From NCBI GenBank assembly GCA_036362985.1, contig JAYGXS010000001.1, positions 77,944,282 to 78,008,281 of the forward strand: DNA of 64,000 nt, written 5' to 3'. Below the pieces are notes generated by a model. The model worked only from the letters and a program-made list of their open reading frames with translations. It was not told where the DNA came from and did no database searches. A program made the position numbers and the translations under genes. Each line of letters starts with the position of its first letter. Position 1 is the first letter of the stretch. This document shows, one piece after another, positions 13,501-25,500 of the stretch. The stretch is from Ligula intestinalis. Lineage: Eukaryota; Platyhelminthes; Cestoda; Diphyllobothriidea; Diphyllobothriidae.

Positions 13501-16500
13501 GCGAGTTACAATAGCGCAGAAAAGCAGGCAATTGGACGAAAGAGTTTTGGACCAGAAGACAAAGTTTTTTAGGGATTGGGTATTCATACTGATCGCCACT
13601 TATCGGAAATGTTACACTCCATGAAAAGCAAGTTAATGAGGTGTGTCAACGCAGGGACTAGCTGAAAAGAGCAGGATTTTAGGAGAAACGGTGAGATCCT
13701 ATCTGCCCTGGCAGCTGTTGATCCTCAAACCTTTTTAAGACGTTTCATCACTGTTTCCACAGACACAGGAACGCAGACATCTGTTAATAAGGAAATAGCG
13801 TTTGTCGGAACATGTGAGTCAGTGGGAGTGCAGATGAAGTTTGCATTTAAACGGTTTAAGTCTAGGTCTGCAACTGCATGAGCTAATTTATTGCGTTTAA
13901 CAGTGAAACGTTTAAAACTCTTCGAAATTTCATCCGAGGAGAGAGGAGAGGAAGATGTCGAAGAAGTAGAAAGTTGACTTACAAATGATCGTTGAGCCTG
14001 GATATCTCAGGCTTTATTAGGACGTTCACATCCTTTAGCCTATCATGTAGACCCAGTTTTTAGAACAATTCCTTTTAACTTCTCGAAGTTTTTAGATGGG
14101 GAGAAGAAATTCTGTCAGGTTTAACTTAAACTATGACAAGAAGACAACAGATATTGAAAATTTCATTCAAGGAAGTTGTAAGAAAACTGATGGACGACTC
14201 GACGCTAGAGTGCTCAAGAAGGGCAGGGAGTTTGTCAGATATGACGGTCTGAGGGAAAAAAATATTATGTGGGGACGTGTCACGCACCACAAGTTTCCTG
14301 TCGGGTTTTTCTAACAGATATTTCTTAGAAATAAAATAAATGGTGAGCAGGCCCAATAAAACAGCATGATATGAGCTTGACAAGGATGCTCTAGTTGTGA
14401 CAGCAAACGGCTTGGGAAAATTGGTCAGTATGTGATCAAGAAGGGCACCAGCACGAGTGTTGAAGTAAACTAACTCATCAAAACCTAAAAAAGTAACGGG
14501 CGTAGATTCACACGGTTGAAGTCACCACATAAAACAATAACACACTCGCAGGACAGTAGGGCAGGTTTAAGGGAAAGAAAATAAAAAACCGGACTAAAGC
14601 ACCTAGACATGTAGAGGGGGATTATTAATACTGACATAAATAATGCCTTTAAAATTATGTAAAAATCGAGGCTTAAAAACAACAGCAATACCGTCTATTA
14701 TGGCGACCGAATGCGAAAATACAGACTTGCGATTTTTGCACCATTGCTGGTTTACAAAGACAACCACTCCGTCACCTTTGCTGCTGGATACGGACCTTCT
14801 GGCTGAGCGAAACGAACAAAATCTGGCGGCGTAATGAGTTGCGACTCAGTATCACTATTAAGCCAAGTCTCTTGTAAACAGTCCACTGCAGACTTGCTAT
14901 GCTCCCTTTTTAACATGTGTGCCGATATTTCAACACTTTAAGATAAAAAAATAACAATGGTAAGTTAGGGCACGTAATTACACCTCAGGCGGGAACATCG
15001 AATTTTTCTTTAATATCATCTCTAACCCCCAACCGGAAAAACGGCGAGCGCATGATAGTCGAAGTAGTGCGCCCTGACTTCAGGCGAGTTCATCAAGGTA
15101 CATGTTTAGTAGTAACCCTAATCCCCAAGTGTAATAATTGTTGGGATTATTCCTAACAGGTGGCCCAAGCGAACTGTCAGGTCATGTTATCGGCCCCCTG
15201 CCTACAGATAAGGAACAAAGGACAAAGGCCACGCAAGCCGGCGGATAAAAGCCATGCGCGCGCCCCTGCGAGGTCACCCGATGCAGGAGAACCAACGCGC
15301 GCATGAGATGGCCAATCAAGCCCGTAGGCGAATGAGGGTACAATCTGATTGGTCGCCTCTATAATATTCCATTTCATGTAGTCCCCGCCAAGGGACGCAA
15401 TAACAGACTTGTTTTCCTTTCCGAACTTGTTCGTTGTTCTCCCTGCTGAACTGCCACAACGAGACTGGTGGCACAATAATAGCTTTGGGAAGCCATTACA
15501 GCTATTGGCGACACAGAACTCACTATGGCTATCTCCGCGAAACAATTGCAAGAGGTCATGCAGCAACAGCAACATCAACATCAACAGCAGCAGCAACAGT
15601 TTGAAGCGGCTCAACTGAAAATGGCGGAAACAATGATGCAGAAGTTCAGCCTGCATTTTCCTGCTGTAGACTCCTCTGGGAAACAGTCCTCGTCAGCAGA
15701 TGCTGGTGCTGCCTCCATCACCGAGTTTCATCATAATCCCGACTTCGGTGTGACATTTCAGGCATGGTTTAAGCGTTGGGAAGACATTTTCCATGTGGAA
15801 TTTGCCAACACTGATGATGCATGGAGGGTGCGCCTGCGATTACACAAACTGGGCACCAAGGAGCACGAGCGGTACGCGGATATAATTCTGCCGGAGAACC
15901 ATCGTGACTTCACTTTCACTGCAACTGTCAAACGTTTGTCGGAGATCTTTAGTGAGAAGTCCTCCTTGTTCAGCATTCGATATTAGTGTCTCAAAATGAT
16001 CAAGAAAGAGACAGATGATTTTCTTACACTTGCCAGTGTCGTCAAACGCAAGTGTGAAAGGTTCAAGCTCAGAGAAATGACGAAAGATCAATTCAAGTGC
16101 CTGATCTATGTGTGCGCGTTGCAGTCACCTCGCGAGGCTGACATCAGGAACCGTCTGCTCTCCAAAATTGAACAGGACTCCTAGTCAATCTTGCAGACGT
16201 TGACTGCCGAGTGTCTGCGGCTAAAGAATCTTCAACACGATTCTGCCATCGTAGAGCAATCTAGTTCTTCGCGTGCCTACTCTAGCTTTCATGCTGTCAC
16301 CCACATGAAATCGATGTCTCCACATAAGCCCAAGGCCTCCACATTCGAAAAACCGTCATCAGCATGCGGAAGGTGTGGTGATTGGCATTTTCATCGCTTC
16401 TGTCCATTCACGAAGCATGTTTGTCAGAAATGCAATAAGCAAGGACATAAGGAAGATCACTGGTGGGTAGGCAAACACCCCAAATCAAGGAACGGCCATT

Positions 16501-19500
16501 GGAAGGAAAGGGGTCCTAAACGCCCTTAATCTTACTCCAGGCTAAAGTTTAACTCAATTCTAGCCACGTTCAACTGTGAAATTAAGGCCAGGAGGCAGTA
16601 TCTTACGGTTATCATCAACGGCAAACCAGTGCGCCTCCAGCTCGATATAGCCTCAGACATCAGCCTCATCTCCCAGCGCACTTGGCAGATGATTGGATGG
16701 CCTCCGGTAATCACATCAAACAAAAAGGCCAGGAATATTTCTGGGGGATTCCTCCAGCTCACGGGTGAGCTCGCATGTGACGTTTCCTTTGACGGAACTC
16801 AATTCAAGGGAACATGCTACCTCACCAAGCGTCCGAAGCTCAACCTACTTGGTCTCGACTGGATCAAGAGGCTAGGTCTCCTCCCACTGCCACTTAACTG
16901 CATTTGCACTAGTGTGCAGTCAACTTGGACGAGTCCTGCAGAATCTAATCAGCTGGCTGTGAAGCTGACATCGAATCGACAGGAAAAAATTGCTTCAGTC
17001 TTTTAAGACGGTCTTGGTTGCTGCAATAAGATGAAAGTCACTCTCCGACTTCAGCCAAACGCAAAACCCATCTTCAGACCAAAAAGACCAGTCCTATATG
17101 TTGCACTTACTGATGTCGACCAGGAGCTTGAGCGTCTTCAGCGAGATGGTGTTCTTCAACCAGTTAATTACTCTGCATGGGCTGCACCAATCATGGCCGT
17201 AAAGAAAGCCACAGGTAAAGTCCGAATCTGAGTTAATTTCTCAACTGGTCTTAGTGCTGCACTGGACACGCATCAGTATCCCTTGCCCATCCCGGAAGAT
17301 CTTTTTGCTACACTGAATGGCAGAACTTGCTTCGCGAAGTTGGATCTGTCCGACGCATACCTACAAATTGAGGTGGACGAAGGCTCCCAGGAGCTTCTAA
17401 CCATTAAAACCCATCGTGGTCTATTCAAATTTACCCATCTGCCATTCGGAGTTAAGACTGCTTCCGCCATTTTCCAGCAAACCATGGACACCATGCTGAC
17501 TGGTACTGACGGAGCCGCTGCCTATTTGGATGACATCATCGTCACTGGTTCAAATCCAGATGAACTGTTGCAACGGCTGGAGACCGTGCTCAGCCGGATT
17601 CAGGACTATGGGTTCCGGCTACGTCTGGAGAAGTGCAATTTTTTCATGCCTTCTGTAAAATATCTTGGGTTCATTATCGACAAAGGTGGTCGTCGTCCAG
17701 ATCCAGACAACATCGACGCCATCAACCAGATGCCACCACCAAAGGATCTTAATACCTTGCGCGCTTTCTTGGGTCTCATGAGTAACTACAGTTCATTCCT
17801 TCCAGAAATGCACCGCCTTCTTCATCCGATTAATGAGCTTCTCAGGAAAAATATAAAGTGGTCGTGGTCGCGCGAATGTCAACAAACGTTTGAAGAAGTG
17901 AAAAAAATATTGTGCTCCGACTTGCTGCTCACGCACTACAACCCTGATCTAGAGGTCGTCGTTGTAGCAGACGCTTCCAACTATGGAATTGGTGCAGTGA
18001 TTTCACACGTTTTCTCCGACAACACAGAAAAGGCTATCTGTCATGCAGCAAGATCACTAATGCCTGCTGAATGCAACTATGGACAGATTGAGAAGAAAGC
18101 GCTGGCTATCATCTATGTGGTGAAGAAGTATCGCAAGATGCTTTATGGGCGTCATTTCACACTTCTCACGGACCACAAGCCTCTTCTTGCTATTTTCGGC
18201 TCGAAAAAGGGCATTTCTGCGTATTCGGCAAATCGCTTTCAGCGCTGGGCAACCATGCTGTTGGGTTATGACTTCGACATCCGTTACCAGTCTACAACAA
18301 AGATAGGTCAGGCAGACGCGCTCTTGCCAATCAGATGAAACACACCGAATGTACTGACGCGACAAATTTAAGACCAAATTTATCCCTGGAACTGCTACTT
18401 GACACTTTCGATTTGCCTAACCGAAGGTAAGAAGCCCCAGTTACAGTGCAAAGTCAAGATCCTCAATATCTTAGACGATCAGACCGAAAGAGAACGCAAA
18501 CGGTTCCGTTGCAGGTGAATCCACGTCTAAAATCCTACGATTCATCTCAAACAAGGGAAATGTTGGGATTATTCCTAACAGGTGGCCCAAGCGAACTGTC
18601 AGGTCATGTTATCGGCCCCCTGCCTACAGATAAGGAACAAAGGACAAAGGCCACACAAGCCGGCGGATAAAAGCCATGCGCGCGCTCCTGCGAGGTAACC
18701 CGATGCAGGAGAACCAACGCGCGCGTGAGATGGCCAATCAAGCCTCTAGGCGAATGAGAGTACAATCTGATTGTTTGCCTCTATAATATTCCATTTCATG
18801 TAGTCCCCGCCAAGGGACGCAATAAAAGACTTCTTTTCGTTTACGACTTTGATCGTTGTTCTCCCTGCTGAACTGACACAAAGAGACTGGCGGCACAATA
18901 ACAGCTTTTGCAAGCCATTAAAACAATAAAGGCGAAAGAGTGAAGAAGGAGGAAGATTTGGTACTTCACTCTACATAAAATGTGCAAGTCGACGGTTATT
19001 TCCGTGGTTAAATTGAAAAGCCATTTATGCTTAATATACCTACCTAAAAGGTTATTACATGTGGTGGCCTTCCGAGAACCACCCTGCAGTTCAATGCCCT
19101 CATGGATCGATCGTTGACGTGCAGAAGACTGGAAAATTGTGGGTAATTCAAACTAAATATCATATTTTAGGATCTTCTGCGACCCCAATAGGTACTCATA
19201 ACCCAGGAACCATCGGCAAAAACCTCTCTGGGCGTTCAGCTAGGAGCTTTGTTGGTAGTACAGAATAACATAATTAATATACATCTATGGACATGTATAA
19301 AATGAGAAGGGGCAGCAAAGAGGATATAGTATGTTTAAGGTGTATTCTGCATTCATTCAACCAATCATGACCCTGACTACAATACCATACTTCCGCAAAC
19401 TCTAGGGTCTGACCCTTAAAAGTCATGTCCCATCCACCTACTTCCATGTCATGCACCTAATGATTTCCGCGATTATTTCCTTGATATATATATATATATG

Positions 19501-19536
19501 TATATATCAAAGATGTTATACCATACTTCCGCATAC

Positions 19537-19573
<37 letters not shown>

Positions 19574-22500
19574 GAAACACTACCAGCAAAGTCAAGGGAG
19601 ACTAGGATGACTAGTTCTGGCTAACTAGGCCTTTAAAGCTATTAATACCCGACTGAACTATCGCCCAGAAATAAAAAAATAATGTCATAATTTGTCACCT
19701 TCTGTTCCATTGCGAGTGCACTTGAATCCCACATCTGTGTTTTCACATTGAGCATTTTCCACACACGGTTCGGAGAAGCAGTAGTCTTTTCGTGTGCACG
19801 ATGGCCCAAAATATCCTAAATATAAAGGAATGTTATAATGGCCGGACTGCAATTCCATGCTTTCTGAAATAGCTAAAGGAGAAAATGTTATTTACGGATG
19901 CATTCAGAAATCTGCCAAAACTCCTAATAATTTTTTCAGCCTAGTAGTCATTCTGGTGCATTCTAGATGATTGCTTAGAAAATCCTGCTTGGGCAGTCAG
20001 GTTGCTGTTCCGTATTGGTGGATTCCATACGAGCGGTAAAGTTATGCGGGTACTACTGACCCAAGTGTGATTAAATTCATGACACGAGGTGGGGCGTATG
20101 TAGCTTATCGGTAAGAGCGTCGGCTTCCGCCAAGGGCCTTCTTTACTAGGGGGGTTCAAATCCCACCGAATGCCTCGCGTCGTTTCCAAAATTGGGTCAA
20201 TTGCAATTAAGTAAGTCTGCCAAAACTCCTAAAAATAAAGTTCGATATCTGTTTACCTGGGAAGCAGATAGGTTTGCCGTTCTCGTCACAGCTGAAATTT
20301 TTGCCAGTTGGATCGCAGTGTGCATCACANNNNNNNNNNCCTTTGTCAAAACCACTCTCATGGGGAAAATTTGGTAATATTTTCTGCAACTAGCTTGCCT
20401 GAATTTTCGCATATTAAAATGAGTAGGTTTCGTTCAGTCTTCGGGGTATTTAATCATATTTTGGGATAATCAGTCACAGAAGAATTTTAAGTTTTCTACT
20501 CTGGCCACATTCCTACATAATTCGAATTGATGGCGTCGTCTGTTGCTGAAGGGAAGCGCTGAGTGTTCAATAGCTGTGTTTAATGGGGTAGTGGAACTTT
20601 TTACTGGAGAGGGCTTATTACTTTGTGAAATAGTGCTGTGTAATCTCAATATATTACCTTTCAGCTACAAAGATCAACGATAAAACCTTGTAATAACAGT
20701 AAACGTCATGCAATATCAGGACTGTGGTCTCGTTTAGGAAGAATTTTTGAGTTGACAAGAACAACTAACTTGAGAGTTTAAACATGTCTTTTGGCGTCGC
20801 CAATAAAATGAGGTACTTTTCTTAAAATTCTAAGTGTGCAAGCTCTCTCTTTTGCTCTAGGATTTTCTGTGACTATTTCATGTCATTTATCCATACAAAT
20901 TTGTGGCACCTGCTTGTATTTAATGTTAGTATTAAAAATATTTGATATCTTTACGGGCAGGTAAACAAATAGTGAGTTCAAATGTGAATGTCTATGTAAA
21001 CCTCAAATATACTGAGCTAAACTGAATTGAAAATGAAAGGCAAATCAGCTGTCTCCTACTTTGTTAAATTATACATATTCTCATGAAACTGAATGCAAGA
21101 TATGTTACTGATTACTATTTTAAAAGGTTTTAAGCCTCCACGACAAAGACCCAGTAACGAACTCTTCACTCGTTTAAAATGTAACAAAGTGTCGTAGAGG
21201 GTTAATTGAGTCAAACCTAGAACTGCGATATTAGGACGATGATTCCTCAGGAGAGGTAATTACAAGCCAGAATAGTAGGAATATAAGAAGTTATAAGTGT
21301 TTGTTAATAAAAATAAAAGTTTCTCCATAATCTCAACGTTGTCGAGACGTAATAATAGCTATAAATTAGAACAGTAAATTTTAATAATTTCTTGAGTATA
21401 AAACGTAATAAAGCACTTCCTTTATATAAAAAGAACTTGTCTTTACGCAACATATTTTGTACAGATGGTAATAAGGGTATAACTAGTTATTATATATCTT
21501 GGAATAAATTCTCTCATCATTCGCTCGTTTTCGGTGTCTTCATTGATAAGTTGATAAATTGCGCTTTTGTTTGACGTTTGCCTCAAAACCTTTAAAATAA
21601 GATAAAACTAAACCGCACATACCGAAAAAACGAGCTTTAGGATATTAGTTCTTATGTAAATGGCCATGTAGGTCAAATGTAGAAATGCTTAAAAACAGCA
21701 GACCACATTGTCGAGCTTACAAAATGTTTCCTAGATACCACGCATATTGTTAATCCTCAGATTAATTATAAAAAGCTTTTATAAAAGGTGACCTCTTAAA
21801 CAAGTGCTTTTATTGGATATTTAGTTGACGAACTTCCATGTATATTAACTTTTTCCAAGGTGCTGTCACAGTGAAATCGGAGACTTTTGACAATTTCTTT
21901 GATTAACCTGAATAAAAATAATTAAATTTGACTGGCGCACTCGTTAGCAGTGATAGGTCTTGCCGCATGGTCGCTTATACGGAGTAAGTCACCATAACAG
22001 CATGAAAATTGAAAGTGAGTGATCATTATCCAACATCGGTTCCCCACTAACCAGTATTGTTTTGAATTATGAAAAAGTGCTTTCTTTATTCATCGGCTAT
22101 TGGAAATGTAAGAAGTCCACTATGCTACTTAAGTCTGTATATTTGAGTAAATGAATGAAAATCAACATAAGTTGGCTGCTCGCCGAGACTTGGATTTTTA
22201 AGAATTTCATTACCAACGAGGAACCGATGTATTTGTCACATCTGAATTTCCCAGTCTTCCTGCACGCTTCAGAGTTCGATAAATATTCAAGCGTTTTGAT
22301 AAAATGCAGGAAATTCTGTATCGTCATACCTGGAAAGCAAATAACTTTGCCGTTTCTGTCACAGGTGTACTTCTTGCCATTTGGATTGCAGTAGGTGTTA
22401 CACAATTTTCCGAACCAATTTGGCTTGCATTTCATTTCCAGTTTAATTGACAAGCTGTAGAAGACAACAAAGCACTCCAATAGACCATTTTATGCAACGA

Positions 22501-25500
22501 AGTATTCTTATATATAAATAGAGATTTAAGAATTGCATGCGTTAAGTTTGTAACATCCTGTCGAATTTCCATAATGGAATATCGACTCTCACGGAAAAAG
22601 GAACAGAGCAGGAACTGTTGCCTATATATTGGCAGTCTGGTCGTTTTCTGCTTCTTTTTCTCTTCCATCAAACCAGCTGAATTTGGAATTTTATGTGCAA
22701 CTGCTGTTTTCCTAGGGGAAAAAGCTAAATAAATGAAAGGAGATCAGAAATATCATGCCTATTATGACGCTGTAAATCGTACGGCGGAGCTATGGAAGAA
22801 CTGCTGATTATTATTTTTGCGACGAAAACGATAATCGCTCTATATGAGGACCGGATGTAGGTCGAAGTACGTTTCGGCTGAATATATTAGGATAAGCGCT
22901 ACAGAGACCGAAAAACATTTGTAATATTTAGTGATCTTGAGTATGCATTAAATATTATTTGCTACTAGAATAATCAAAAGGGCATCAGGATCTCATACTG
23001 AAAACAAAATTATCCTTCACGAAATACCTCAACGCAAAACTTGATGGGAAAGGTTGTAGGAGCCTGCCCCCCAGCGCTGCCAGTTAATCGATTTTTGGCG
23101 CATCGCTGATTACTGGTCCACACTAGACTTGCCTCGCCACTTCTGATGACTGATCTAAGAAGCGTGAATTGACAATCAAGTCATTTAATCAGGTAATCAT
23201 TTTTGCATACCGCTAATTACTGATATGCGCCGGATTTTTGTCAGCGCTGGCAAAAACACACTCCACACTAAGCCCATTCACTCGACCTTTTTCCCCGGTT
23301 CGCGGTGGACGCGAGACTGCGGCGATCTCTTTCTAGCTCCTCATGGTCAAACTCCACCCCAGTCCGAGTCAATCCTTCTGTTAATTCTTTTCCTACTTAT
23401 TCTGTACCGAATATAATCTCTTTCTACTTTGGCTTTCATGACTTCTAAGGAACTGGGCTATAAAGATCGCAGTAGTTAGTGTTTAACTGGCTGAGTCTTA
23501 ACTGCCGTTGCGATAAGATAAATGACTATAATGGCGGTTGGAATAAGGGGAACATTTACTTCGAAAATTTGATAACTTGGGATGACTTAGAAATACAGAA
23601 TGTAAGATCGACTACAAACATAAACTAAATTGCGGAAGTTTAGTGTCGTCGTTTTGCAACATGGCCTGCATTCGCACTTGTTCTGAAGATTTTAGAACGT
23701 TTTAACCACCATAATAACAGCTTTCGTACTAGCTTAAAGGCCAAGACACGTGTTTCTTCGGTATTCTACCGCTGCTTGACACAGCTGAAGGGCGTGCAGC
23801 TTATCAGTGTTTACCCCAGCTTTCCCTGTCTGCTTTCTGGTTGATATGCCACTAAGAATTGAAATATTTCCAAGCAAAAGTTTATATGTGGACTGAAAGC
23901 TGTTCAATCAAGAACTGACATGTCATCTATGAGTTAATTTAAACTTATACCACAAGAATGTCACTAATTCTTATCTGTATTTTCCACTTGAATTCATATT
24001 CATCAAATATTTTTCAAATTTAATGAGTTTAAACACACCCAGGGTAATTGGGCGAATCCTGCCAAGTAGGATTTAAGGAACCAGCTGAAAATAGCACAGA
24101 TTAAGACGCATAGTACTGGCTTCTTACAGCTATCCAATATGTTTGGTCTGTACTCTAAATTTCCTTTTAATCTATTTAATGGTGCCTAGGCCACCATTAT
24201 GCGACGGTGATTCGTCTTGCACACCTGCTAGATTGGACATCGCAGTTATCAGTCGAGTAATGAACAACAACTGATAAAGATACAATACAGTAAACTCTCT
24301 TAGAAAAGAGTTTTAAATCTGAACTTTTTAGGGCGCGGGCTAATTACCACTTTAAATAAATTTTAAATAAAGTCTGGTTGCTTGATTTAGATAGTGAGAT
24401 AAACAAGATCACAGAGGGCTATTGACAGTAAAGACACCCCCTTCCATTCGTGTCTTACTGGAGCACAGATGACTAAATTTATCCCTTAACTTTTGCCGAA
24501 ATCTCAAATAAGATTTGCAAAAAGCCTAATCGTCCATAGTCGGTTTCGTATAAGTCATCCTCAAGATTGCAGGAAACATACTTTATTCTTTCATCATTTT
24601 GTCAACTGTAATTGTATGCGTACTTTGTGCTCACCCATTCCCCCGTTTTGCGATATTCACACCGGATAAGCGTGAATAACTAATCGGGGTAATGTGTGGT
24701 CATATGACTGATAATTTTGCAGATTGATTGCTCTACATATGTTCAACAGTTTTAGGGAAAATGCGATAATCGATACCTTGACTGATAATTGAAAAATATA
24801 GACATTACATTTCAAAAGTGTTAAACCTCATTACTGTATGTCTGTCTATTTTGTCTAGGACTTGAGGGGGATATTCGAATTTAAGGTGTGTTTGCACGTT
24901 GTTCACCCATGGTAACCTTCTTGGCTTTTGAACGCTTACTGGAGTCCATCATCAGAAATAATAGCGCCAACAAAAAACAAATGACAGGCATGGGATATAG
25001 GAGGCAATCAAACACTGCTTTAACTTGTGAGTCCTGTGTTTGTCTATTAAATGGCCTCTAGTCGATTATAGCGTTGGCTTTCTCATTTTTGTCTTATAGG
25101 TTCAGTCAGACAATTAATCCCTACTTTTTAGCGGATAGAATGATACGCTGTTTGTCCGTATTTAGTTCCTCCATAGCCTTATGATTATGCAGAGGAAGCA
25201 AACAATGCTTTATTCATAAACGTGAATAAGCATTGATAGAAGTTTTTTTCGTTCAGATCTTCTTGTCGTTGATTAACCCATATATTTATTTAAGAAACCA
25301 TCAAACTCTCTCACCTGCTGTAGGTACGTGCATTTTTTTAAGGGTTTCTGTGCTCCTGGAGACAATGATCCAGACTGCATCCTATAGCGAATTTGCCAAC
25401 GAGGTCGTCTTTGGTGATTGTATCGTGATCCCAAATGGTTACGATAATATGCAAGGATCTCTGGCAAGGGTGATACAAATATTAAATATAACATATATGA

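Larger units (their letters stand above)
12437..19698 (-). other. Gene A intron 6, loaded with retroelements (7.3 kb)
   Basis: This is the longest intron of gene A. It contains a Penelope GIY-YIG relic, a CR1-like element in sense orientation with the host gene, a Gypsy LTR element in antisense orientation and AT-rich microsatellites. I saw no host exon inside it. Confidence 0.6.

Noticed and set aside
15567..15605. Host polyglutamine gene
   Set aside because: The CAG/CAA run lies at the start of the Gypsy gag frame between two LTRs.
20091..20180. tRNA gene
   Set aside because: A and B boxes are present, but the arms do not form a clean cloverleaf by eye, and the segment belongs to a repeat family also found at 38 kb.
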